Positions 33,701 to 44,603 of a DNA stretch of 64,000 nucleotides are shown piece after piece; positions within the stretch are counted from its first letter, which is position 1; each line of letters opens with the position of its first letter. A program made the position numbers and the translations under genes. The DNA is from Ulva prolifera (taxonomy: Eukaryota; Chlorophyta; Ulvophyceae; Ulvales; Ulvaceae): the NCBI GenBank assembly GCA_023078555.1, contig CM041201.1, forward strand, positions 5,091,713-5,155,712, given 5' to 3'. The notes below the pieces were generated by a model. The model ran no database searches and was not told the DNA's origin. It worked only from the letters and a program-made list of their open reading frames with translations.

Positions 33701-36700
33701 CGTCCGACCTCTCGGCCGCAGCCCTGGGCCCCAGTATGAAAGGCGGCCTCGAGCACACCGCATCAGGGACGGACATCCTGCACTGCCTGGAGGGATCGGC
33801 GTCTGGCAGGCTGGGCAGGAGCCGGTCCAGCCGCCACGGCAGCGCCGGCGGACTGAGCACTGATGACCACACGGCCCCCTCTGCACTGTATGCTCCCCGG
33901 CTGCGGCATGGCTGTGGGCTGTTGCCAGGACTTGTGCCTGATCTGATGTGATCTGACTGCGAAATTTTCCATGCGCGGAAGTGACCATGCTTTCTGGCAT
34001 GTTATGGAACTCATCGGGTGTTGCACTTCTTACATGTTCACATGCACTGGTGGGACACTGAAGGACGTGTGCGCGCCAAGCTATAGGTCGGATTAGGCCT
34101 GAGAGAATGCCGGGTCTGCACTTCGAAAATGCACAACAGCTGTGCCGCTGTGCCGTGCCCGTGCCACTCATTGTCACCCGGTCTGTCGCCCATGACACCT
34201 TGTCCATCTCGGCCTGCAGAAAAAGATGGCCCATGCTTGCTGAGGATGCAGCGGCCCTGGGGGCACGAACAGTGGAGCGCATGCTTGCAGGCCGACTGTG
34301 GTCGCAGAGGGAGCCGCGCCCGGCCCGGCGGACGGGGGCGGCCTTCTACCTGAGCTCTTTGCCGGCCACGGCCCCGCGCAGCTGGCCGGGCTGCACGCCA
34401 TCAACATGTTCCTAGTGCGCTGTGCGTTCGACCTCCTGCGCTCCCGCCGCTTCCACGCCGTCGTGCAGCGGCGCGTGCAGCTGCGGCTGGCCAATATCAC
34501 CGTCCCCAACTTCATCACGCCACTGCAGCTCGCCGGCCTGAACCTCGGGAACACGCTGCCGCTCGTCAAGTCAGCGCACGCGCTGCCGTCCCCTGGCAAG
34601 GTCCTGATGCCGCGCCTCGTGATGCACATCGTGTATCAAGGCACCTGCACGCTGACTGTCAAGACGAGCATCAACATGAAGGAGTCGGCTGCGGCGATGG
34701 CGATGGACCGGACGGCAGAGGATCTAGACCGCGGCCTGGATGGCAGCGGCAGCAGCGCTGGCGGCGCGGCGAGCGCAGCCGGTGAGGCGGCCGCGGAACT
34801 CGGCGCCTCTGCGGACCTGCCCGCCGCGGCGCTGGAGGATGCGCTCCAAGCCGAGGTGGCCGCGGAAGGTGAAGCGGGGGGCGCCGAGGCGGCAGCGGGG
34901 GCGGGGGGTGGGTTAGCGGACGGGCTGGGACGGGGCGGGAAGGCCAAGCGGTCTGGGCTGGCGATGCTGGGGTATCGGTCGATAAAAAACATGATGACCG
35001 GAGGTGTGACCTGCTGAGCTGGAGCGCTTTGTGGTGAGAACCGCAGCAGCGCTGCAAATGCCGGCAGCGAATGCAGGCCACATGCGTGTCTCTGTGTGTA
35101 CAGGTGTGAAGAGGGTGATGGACTCGATTGCGGAATCGGTCTCGGGAACCAATGTCACTCTAGAGGTGCGCAGACTGGCGATGATAGACGGCTTGACAGC
35201 TGTGCCTGGTGCTGAGGCACATGTGGGTGTGCGGGGCGGTGCTCACTGCAAAGTGTCCTGACGCTCGGCTGTTAACTCTGCATCTTGGCGCGGCCGCGCC
35301 ACGGGCGTCCTTGTTGATCCCCCGGTAGGCGTGACGCAGAAGATGCTGCAGGTGTCTATCACTGAGTTGGACGGGCCAGTCATGGTGTGGATGGCGCCCC
35401 CGCCGTCCAACATCATGTGGCTGTCCTTTCTGGAGCCGCCCAAGCTCAAGGTGGCCGCCAAACCTCTCAATGTGAATGCCATGGTTCACTACACCGCTAT
35501 GGTGCGCTGCACCCAGCTCCTGCTGCCTCTCTTTCTGACTCACCTCTGACCAGACCCATGTCGCGGCTGCACACGGTGTGGGCACTGGCGGCGAGCGAGA
35601 TCTGTGGCGATGCAGGCAGTGAAGCTGACTGCCTGGCTCGAACGCAAGATCAAGCAGGCGCTTCAGAAGAACATGGTCTTCCCGGCATGCACAGACATCA
35701 AGATGCCGTTCCTTATGGACCACGGCGACCTGCTCACAGACAACCTCCTGGGCCTCCACATCCCGACCCCGCACAGCACCAAGCCGGACACCTCGGCAAA
35801 GGCAGGTGCGGACGAGGGCTCCAAGGATGGGGCCCCCGACAAGCCCTACCACCGCAGCGAGTCCGTCGCAGACTCGTTTGGCGCCAGCAGCGTCGCTGCC
35901 GCGGTGGAGCATCACAGTGACTCTGCGCCGGCGGCACTCCCGTACACCGAGGAGGAGGGTGTCCCGCAGCCGGCGGTGCTGGGGCAGGACGAGAGCAGCG
36001 AGGCACCCGCAGCCGAGGCAGCCTCGAGCACGGCGCCGCTGGCCCGCAACTCGACCGATCAGAGGCCCGCACCTGCTGAACAGCCACGTGTGGTAAGCCG
36101 CGACCTGTCTCACCTGGTTTGTGCGCATTTCGTGATCTGTCCGTCCAGGACCCTTGCCTGTCATGGGCTCTGTGCTGCCTTCTGTCTCGTGCAGTTTCCA
36201 GCTGGGACTGCTGGAGCGCCAGGGCCGGTGACTGTGCTGTCCTCTTCCTGTTGGTTACGCTTGATTTCTGTCCTGTTTCAGTTGTGGAAAGGCCAGTTCC
36301 AGTTTCAGTTCTGTCCAGGGGGCCAGAACAGTCCCTGACCCCAGTTTGTGGTGGCCGTCGTGATGTCAGAAACGTGCGCACGTCAGTTCCACCTGGCGGC
36401 TGGCCCAAAGGGTGGTCTCACAGAAGCAGCTGCTTTCAGGAACTCCCCAGCGCACGCCAGGCACGCCAGGTGGCCCGTGGACAGCCCGCTGCGCCTGCCA
36501 GCACCAAGCGCCAGCCTCGCTCCCTCTCCGACCCGTCACTACCAGCAGCCGACCCTGGCGATTCCAGCACAAGCGCCGCTTCACGGCGGCCGTTCCTTCG
36601 AGTGTTCACCCAGGGCATTCCCCGCATGCTGCGCCGCGGCCCGCATCCAGCGTCGCCTCTTCAGCCGGCAGCCGCAGCCCCACGCGCACACCAAGACGCC

Positions 36701-38047
36701 ACGGTGGCCGGCCAGCCCCCGGTGCAGCAGAATCGCGCCGCAGCCACTGCGTCGCCGGCTGCATCCGCCCTTGCCGGGTCGCCGCCATTGCGGCCAGGCT
36801 CAGCCGCAGGAACACCCGGTGCTGTTGACACTTCTGGTGATGCTGGTGCTCAGGCACAGCCAGCTGAGGTTTGCCCACATGCAACTGCCTGCCTCTCGAG
36901 GCCGGACAGCGCCACAGACCTGATGGAGCTATCTCCGGAGATTGACGCAGACGTGGAGGTGCAAGCAGCGGCTGGAGCTTCCTCTGGCGACATGCCCGTG
37001 CTGCACTCGGATCCTTGCCTCCCCTCAGCAGCCAGTGAGCTTGGTATTTCAGATGGCGAGGCCGCCGGAGCCGCCGTTTCCAGTGACTCTGCGGATGGCG
37101 CTCCGCGCTTGCCTGCAGCAGAGCCTAGCGAGCCCACCACTACAGTTGCAGCGCATGAGCATATGCCTGGTGGAACCATGCTTCCGGCAGATCCTGACCT
37201 GATGGCTGAAGGCCGTGTGGACGGTGACACACACAGCCCTCATGCGGACCAGCCTGGGACCGGGGCAGTCAGATCTTGTGAACTGGCGGCATCTGTGTCG
37301 CGGCAGAGCAGTCGCCTGAGCCACGCATCGGCTCAGGCCGCAGCTGAGCTGGTGCTGGAGAGCGGCGCAGCTGCGGCGCCGGCGGGAAGCGCCGCACGTA
37401 CAGACGTGAGTGACGCAGACGCGAGCGACGGTGCAGCGGCACTGTCCGACCCCCACAACTCCCTTAGTGCGGCCACTCCCGACACCTCAGCAGACGAAGG
37501 CGCCATCGTCGATGATGCGTCTCTGGAGGCTCCAGTTGCTATGCCCAGCTCGCAGGATCTGTGGCCCCCACAGGCGACAGAGCCCGCATCTGGCAGCCCG
37601 ATGGCGGCAAGTGTCGCCAGCGCTGTGCCGGGTGCCATAGCCAGCGGCACTGGCTTTGAAGCAGGGCCGCCCGGTGCGACGCAGCGCGCCCCTCCGCAGG
37701 CTCACGCTGCAGGAGTGGCCGTGGGCGAATCTGTGCGGAAGGTGGCATGGCACTGTGGCTCCGGTGATGTGGAGGATGACACGGCGACGACCTGCAGCGA
37801 TGACATGCGGAGCATGATGTCCACAGTCGGCGTCCCCAGCGACATTGGCACGCCGGTCGGCAGCAGCTCGGGCGGGGCTCGGGTTAGTCAGACCTCCCTG
37901 ACCGTACCAGACGTGCTGCACCCTGACCCAGCGCAGGCAGCGCTACTGAATTTGCATATGTTAGGCAAGTCAAAGTGTATCAAGAAGGGAAGCTACCTCA
38001 TCTCCACGGACGGGGCAGTCGTGCGCACAAAGAAGCGACCAAGCTGA
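30729..38047 (+). CDS. TEX2-type SMP-domain lipid-transfer protein
   Basis: SMP proteins of the TEX2 group sit in the ER membrane and move lipids at contact sites. Exons: 30729-30895, 31039-31195, 31369-about 31661, a variable linker exon near 31820-31950, about 31990-32186, 32715-about 33286, about 33655-33920, 34290-35003, 35102-35165, about 35333-35480, 35611-36093 and 36440-38047. The first two give two hydrophobic segments (CIVTLAGAFLAFFAV, TFWIFMMGVAVGAIVI). KFLKWSAFVKDGFLVM and KGPWIRKAPLKLIF through EKEQW make a PH-like domain. The SMP domain runs from FDLLRSRRFHAVVQRRVQ through RVMDSIAESVSGTNVTL and MVWMAPPPSNIMWLSFLE to LERKIKQALQKNMVFPAC, interrupted by a long Ala/Gly/Glu insert (about 34690-34970). 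The last 530 or so residues are low-complexity, rich in Ala, Ser and Pro, ending KGSYLISTDGAVVRTKKRPS. Middle exon limits are approximate. Confidence 0.85.
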
Positions 38048-38516
38048 GGGTGCTCCAGATGGGTACTGTTCATGTAGCGATGTAGAGTGGCCAGGGGCAG
38101 CTTGCGCTGGTGTATGCCGTATTTTCCCCATTATATCCAGTGTCTTTCTTTTCGGGCTGCGTCTGCTTGCCTACCAAGCTGGGCCGCAACCCTCAATACT
38201 GTTGCAGGTAGGTCTGGTGTTATGTACTAATAACACTCCAACCATTCTATGGCCGATGTCAGCAGTCTCGCGCCACATGCTAATGCCTCACTGCACAGTG
38301 GCCATTGCTTTGCACAACAATGACCATGGCAACTATCTGCTTTGAACTCAATCTCACATATATCGAATTAGCCAGATCCAACACATGTTCCCAGTGTTTC
38401 TATAGGTACGGTTCCCATTGTCTCAGTGGCTATTGAAAGGTGATGTCTGTGCTACTTCAACCCGCTTGTCTCCGGAGGGATTGCCCGGTGACCCCGCCAT
38501 GGTGCTGCAGGGCGAG
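38048..38516. other. Intergenic between convergent genes
   Basis: Short gap between the SMP gene stop and the protease stop. It must hold both 3' untranslated regions. Nothing else seen. Confidence 0.7.
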
Positions 38517-41500
38517 TCACGGAGTCACGAAGAATGCCTCTGTGGCAACTGCACAGTCGTGGTCCTGGGCTACCTTGATGTAGCCCTCATCTCCCCAATT
38601 TGCTGACCACTCATTCTTGACCAGCCAGTACTCCACACCTGCACCACAACACTCACGGGTGCAGCAGGCAGCGGGGAGGGTGTGTTGACATGACATTCTG
38701 TGGCAGCGACAACTCAATTGCAGGACTCTACTTGAATGCCGGGCGTTGCCGAGTCTTCGAAGGCCCCGTCTTTCAGGGAGTCATAGATGGCACGAGGCCG
38801 CACCGTCCTCAATGCCATAGCCAACCAACAGCACCGCATGATCAATGTGGTCAGGGTCGCTGTAGCACTCCTTGACGTCCAGCACGCCAGATGAATAGAA
38901 CCGGAACGGCACGGGCTCCGCGTCGACGCCGATGGACAGCGGCCCATGCATCACGAGCGCCTCCTTGACGGCCTCGCGGTTGTACCTCTCAACAAACTTG
39001 AGCCCGGACACATGGACGGCGGGCTTCGCCTTCGGGTCTGCCTGCAGCTGCCCATGGTCTGCCCGGCAGAAGTCATCTACACCTGCAACACCCTCGCCGT
39101 GTTGGACGAACCCCTGCGGCCAATGGCTGTGGCGGGGACGTAAGGCTGAGGTGTCCAACAGTTCTGTTACATCGTTTTGCGCCTCACCGCAGGGTAATCA
39201 CAAGCCTTGATGCCGTGCTGACGTCGCAGTCAGGCCCGACGGCAGTCCAAACACAAAAACGGAGTACGTGTCAAACATGCCCGAATCTGGCTCACGGCGC
39301 TGGAGGGGCACCTTGGTAGGGGTAGTCTTTCTCGGCGAAGGAGCCGCCATGTTCGATGGTGTACTGCACGCCGAGCTCAGGCCAGCCACCATCGCACGCC
39401 TGATTGTGCCACGGGCCATAGCCGTACGCCCACGAGCAGTCCATGATCTGCTGCTCAGAGAGGCTGACAAACTCGCCCGTGGCCATGAAGTGCGCCGATG
39501 CAAGCACCTGCGCCGCCGAGAAGGTCCAACAGGACCCACAGACTCCCTGTAGCAGAGCTGTCCGTCACATGGTTTGTGGTGCGAAGACAGCACCATCGCG
39601 CACGCCCCGGCGCTGCAGGAAGGCAGCCACCATAGCACCGCACAAATGCCGTGCTTCCCCAAGCTGCTGCCATGCCCTGAGCTGCGTCTGGACGCACCTG
39701 GTCCTTCACGACCCCGACCGCTCCTGTGCCGCGCCAGTCAAAGTTCTCAGGCAGCTCGGCGCCGCCATCGGTATGCCTGCACAATGCAGCTCAGTGCATC
39801 ATCCACATGCATCGCCCATGGCACCCTCCCACTGCTGCACCCACCGTGCCTCAGCATGAGCAGCCAGCGCCGCCCCCGCTGCTGTAAGCGCAGTCAAGTG
39901 GACGGCGGTGATGCCACATGGTTGTGCAACAGCAACTGCCGTCAGCACCACATCCTTCTCAGGCTCGATGCATCAGTGTGTATAGCCTTCGGCACAACAC
40001 GCCGGCCAGTCACGACAGCAGCCAGGACAGAATCCGGCAACAACATAGCAACATGAGGCCAGGATAGGCCACATCTGCAGGCAGGAGCGGCGCACTCAAA
40101 CTTGGTGCGGGGGCCACCAGCGGGATCGGGTTCGCCCCGCATGACCGCTGACACCGCAGCGGTTGCCTCCGGGTGGCGCTTGAATCCAAGCAGCTGTGAA
40201 AACTCGGGCTCGAGCCAGTCGGTGTAGCGGTTCTCCGTCATTGTGAAGCTGCGGCCAGCGCGCAGGTTGTGGCGCTTGATGGCCAGGCTGTGGTGCACGT
40301 ACGCGTGCGCGCGCTGCCGCCGCTCCGCGTCGCCGCTGTGCACACGGCCCTGCCTCTCGCTGAAGGCTGAAAAGTCTGTCGGCACCTTCAGCACCTGCAT
40401 GTAGCATTAATATCGTGCACAGGCGCACGCAATGCGAGCATCGCATTGTCCAGGGCGGCGCGATGTGAACCTGAGAAGTGAGGCGAGGACTGGCCTGCTA
40501 CCCACGTGTATCGCAACACCAGGAGAGAAGCAGGTGGGCCGCGGCAGGGAAGGAAGGGGCGCACGTCAGGCGCGAGGGAGGCAAGGGTGATTGCCATGGG
40601 CTGCACGCCGTGCTCCAGAGGCCCACTTGAGCATTCTGGGGGTAGCGTGAACGGCGCCTCGTCGTCCACGTCCAGCTCCTTGAAAGACGAGAAATCCATG
40701 ATGTACTCGTCGAAGTGAGCCCCAGACGTGTACTCCGAGCCGAGAGTGCGGAGGTACAGGAGGGCCCCCTCGAGGGACACGATGACCTCGTAGTGGCTCA
40801 CCCGCTCCTCCACCTGCACCGCAGCCCGCCCTCATGCTCACAGCGGACAGTCACTGCATGCTCGAGTGCCAGAGGGTATGCTTGTATGCGGACATAGGCC
40901 TATTTACAGCTCAAGCGAGCAGGCAAGCGCGACTGCTCGAGTCTATGTGTCAAGTGTCTGTGCCGGCGAGTGGGACGAAGATGAGCGTTTCATGCATGGT
41001 CTCTGCAGCACAGCTTGGGGGCCTTGATGCTGGCGGCACTGCAAATTTCCGTGTCCCGGTCGTTTATGTGGAGCCATGCTATGTGACCGAAGCGCCTCAG
41101 ATGTATGGAGTGGGAAACCCAGGTGGCTTCATACGTGGCAGCCCTTGAGAGGTGTCATGAACACCAAAGATTAGACTCGGACTGTCGTGCCTGGAACATC
41201 TTGGTGTGGAGGGGGCTGCACCTTATGTTGGTAAGTCCACTTCTCGGCCTGGACACCGTGCCAGACCACATCAGATTGAAACGTCCACTTGGAGAAGCCT
41301 GGGAGTTTCTCTTGCAACAATTTGCGATCATTCTGGGGTGTTGGAACCTGACGCATCGAAGTCAATACATGTGCAACGCCCTTGGTTGCAGCATGCACGT
41401 TTTCATTCGCCCCAGATACAAGGCAGGTGTACTGATCAAGCTTGGGTGTCCTGAAATACAGCGATCCCTGCAAGCAGCGCGAAAACGGCTGAAGGGTGAT

Positions 41501-41988
41501 CAAAGCCTGAATGTATCTGACAGTGAATATGGCAGCGTAGGCATCAGGCGTCACTCGCAGGGAGCGGTTGGGATCGGCACACCTCCCTGCTGATGGACGA
41601 GTCCAAACCCCACTTGGTCGCCCCGCTCACATATTCATCGCTGTCGACGTCCAGCCGTACGAGATTTTTCTGCTGATTCACCCACATATGTACAGGATAG
41701 TGCAGAGTGCTGGGCAAGTACTGATCCGTGTATGGAATGGAGAAGATGAACTGCGCCTGCATGATGAGTCGGATCCAGCAATGGCTTCGTCAGCACTGCG
41801 CTGCACTTTTCGCCCTTTTATAGCTGCAGAGCAACAGAATTTGATGTATGTAGCACCTCATAAGCTGAAGGTAGTTGCAAGGTTGGCGTATCCTTGCGTG
41901 CAGCGTTGTCTTGACGTAGCCCATGACACCCACCGAGCAGCGTCGCGCTGGCCAACAGCGACAAAGCCGCAGATGAAGACATAGACAT
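38517..41988 (-). CDS. Secreted papain-family cysteine protease (cfaD type)
   Basis: A C1A peptidase with the long N-terminal region known from Dictyostelium counting factor-associated protein D and its plant and animal relatives. Ten exons, all in phase: 41988-41857, 41756-41581, 41450-41399, 41347-41222, 40813-40565, 40394-40102, 39776-39698, 39546-39312, 39082-38804 and 38638-38517, giving 580 residues. MSMSSSAALSLLASATLLGG is a signal peptide. The N-terminal domain holds IPYTDQYLPSTLHYPVHMW and GAHFDEYIMDFSSF. An I29-like propeptide (RQRAHAYVHHSLAIKRHN, ENRYTDWLEPEF) precedes the mature start LPENFDWRGTGAVG. The catalytic set is Gln369, Cys375 (CGSCWTF), His529 (DHIDHAVLLVGYG) and Asn549 (YWLVKNEWSANWG). 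The usual KNSW reads KNEW here. It should act in a lysosome-like vacuole or outside the cell. The start is well supported by the signal peptide. Confidence 0.95.
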
Positions 41989-44603
41989 CTCCTAAGCTGG
42001 TGTCTGATTCACCGTCCTGCGTCGTCAAGCAATGGCACTGTGGCCAGTTTGTCTGCCCGGTCGCGATAAAATCGCCTTTCACTTGCCTGGCCTGTAACCT
42101 GGCAGTTCTCACCACAACTCTTGCACAGCAGATGAGAGACACTGCTGGGCTATAATGGGTGTGTTGTAGTATGCGTGATCTCCACTGGCCGCGCCAGAGC
42201 AGCAATGTCTACATACCTCGTCAGGTCGCGCCATGCCGCAGTACTGCAAATCACATGTTGACAGCGCAGGACCCGCATATGGACACACATCGCATACAGT
42301 AAAGTGCAGTGAATCATACCAATCCGATGCAACACAGTCGTGACTTGGCACCAGTCACACGAGGTCTGCTGGATGGCATGGCTTGCCCGTCCAGCGTCGA
42401 GGCCCACGGTGCAAAGGCGATAAGCGCGCTTGGCGCTTGCTGTCTATGCTGTCCTTGATCATTCGTTTTGTTTTGTTACAACATCTCATTGTCCGAATGA
42501 GTCATTGTCATCTTCCTTCATGTCTGTCGGCAGCTGTGAACAAGCAGGCTATGCGTGCTCGATCCAAGACCAGTGACCCCGCGATGGCCAACTTGCTGTC
42601 AGCATGATCATGCATAGTGGCAGATTTTGTTCCAATTCTGTCACTGAGGCATATGTACGATACGTGTGTACACGTGCGACCTATGCTCTGCGGACGGTGC
42701 AAGCACAAGAAGGTGAAGCACTGCAAGGGAAAATGCATTGCAGGTGGCAGAGCTGGCACCTTGGTGCAGCAGCCATGGCCAGATGAGACAGCTCTCGAAT
42801 GTAGAAGCGTATGGCCTTTGAGGAACGCATTTTCGGCATACAATGCGATGAGTTCACCCCAATCAATGTTGCACTTCACGTCTCTCTGGTCAGCGGCAAG
42901 CCATACTTTTCCACTCAACTATCGACATGGGTCATCACAAACGACCAAAGCTTCTCCAGGGGCAGGCACATCATGCTGACTCACACCATCAACGAAGCTG
43001 CTGCCAACCAACACAACCTCTTGGGAAGAGCTGCCACACCAAACCAGCACAGGCACTACGGCACATTGTATGTACTATCAGGGCCTGAGAAATCTTCATA
43101 GCTGACTGCCAGTGTTGCAGGGTGCGCAGTGAGTAAGGAAAAACACCTTTGTGTTCCGCCTCAATTTGAGAGCTGCAGCTGCATGCCCCAGCAGTACAGC
43201 GGGCTCGTTCATGCAAGCGCATGAGATTGTGTTACAAGGACAAAGCTGGAGAGGCAGGCATAAGAGTGTGTGCACTCACAAGTAAAGCCAGCAGCAGGAG
43301 AAGCGGCAATTAGTACCAACTTGAATGGCATATGTGCACTGCTGCAGCCTCATGGCTTTCATCAGAAATGATGTTGGCTGGCAGGATACATCCTCTCATG
43401 TGCAATACAGGGCAACATTCTGAGGCGCGGCACAACAGGCATGTGAGCGCATCAAAGATAGAGGAGCGGGGGTGTAGGCGGGTGGGGGGGGGGGGGGGGG
43501 GGTTGGGTGGTCAAATTGCTCGGGGGACGCGAGCAGATCTGACATGCCGCAGTCTAGACTATACGTAACACCCCGCACCCATGGGGCAGCGCAATTCCCA
43601 TCTCAGCGGTGCACAGCTTCTTCATGCCCACAACAACTTCTCTGGCCCTTTGAAACCAATGTGTCCACATTGTTGTTTGGCATGTGGCATGCTATGCTCA
43701 TACGAGTATGGCATGATGCCCGATTGCTGTGTTCCATCCTTGCTTTCTTGATGCTGCTCGCAGCTTTGTACAAGATGCCCGGCAGCTGCAGGTGCCCAGG
43801 TCACGTGTTGTGCGCTGATCAACGATGAGGGTAATTGGCCATTCCACCCGGGGATAGCTGAACGCAACGAACGCATGATGGACATCATATCGCCCTTGTG
43901 ATGGAATTTATGTTACCCAATCGGTGTTTTTGCCACTTCTCAGTGGAAGCTTGTGCAGCTGAGACCCTGTCCCCAGCAGCCATGCGCCCCAGCAACTAGC
44001 CTGATACTATTTGACTATCATCTCACTATCCGCTGTGGTGGACATTTAGTGCAAGCTATATGTATTGCAAGCCCCATGCATTGCAGTGGACCCACGTATC
44101 GGCCGCACCTGAGCGTGACTCAGCACCACATCATGCATGCAGTGGCGCCGTGATATCGAATAGATCGCTGCTGTCCGCGCCACGCCTGCAAGCGATGTTC
44201 CAACACTCGCATCTACAATCTGCCGTAAGAGAGGTTCCCTGCGAACGGTCTGCACGAGCATGTGTCAGCAAAGGCTTGGCACAGACGTTTCCTCATGGTT
44301 GTCACTGAGCGCGAAGTCTTTGCCGCACAGTAGACAGCCACCTTGCTGAGGGTCGCATTTTCTATCTTTGATGATGGGTTCGGTGGCTTCAAGGCTTCTT
44401 CAGTCTACCTTTCACGTGTGCCCTTAGCGCTGGCGAGATGTAGGCACATAGGTAGCAGATCAATCATCGTCACCAGCGCTGCGAAGCGTTAGCTGCCGGA
44501 ACAACTGGACGCCGTATTGTGAGCTACCCTCTTGTGCATATCTGCTACTCCGTGACATCAGGCTGCGGAGGGCTTGTCAATATCAGCGGTCGCAGCTTTC
44601 TCC
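41989..44603. other. Intergenic between divergent genes, nothing recognised
   Basis: About 2.6 kb upstream of both the protease and the five-exon gene. It contains a 19-G tract (43484-43502) and a short copy of a dispersed repeat (about 43239-43259). A weak coding-like tail, AVNKQAMRARSKTSDPAM, ends at a stop at 42607 on the plus strand after a GGCAG acceptor, but no exon leads into it. Confidence 0.5.
43484..43502. repeat. Homopolymer G19
   Basis: Nineteen consecutive G, the same length as the C tracts at 14672 and 55324. Confidence 0.95.

Noticed and set aside
33632-34282. Minus-strand frame of 216 codons
   Set aside because: Antisense shadow of the SMP-protein gene.
35160-36164. Minus-strand frame of 334 codons
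   Set aside because: Antisense to well-supported SMP exons; Arg-, His- and Cys-rich composition typical of a shadow frame.
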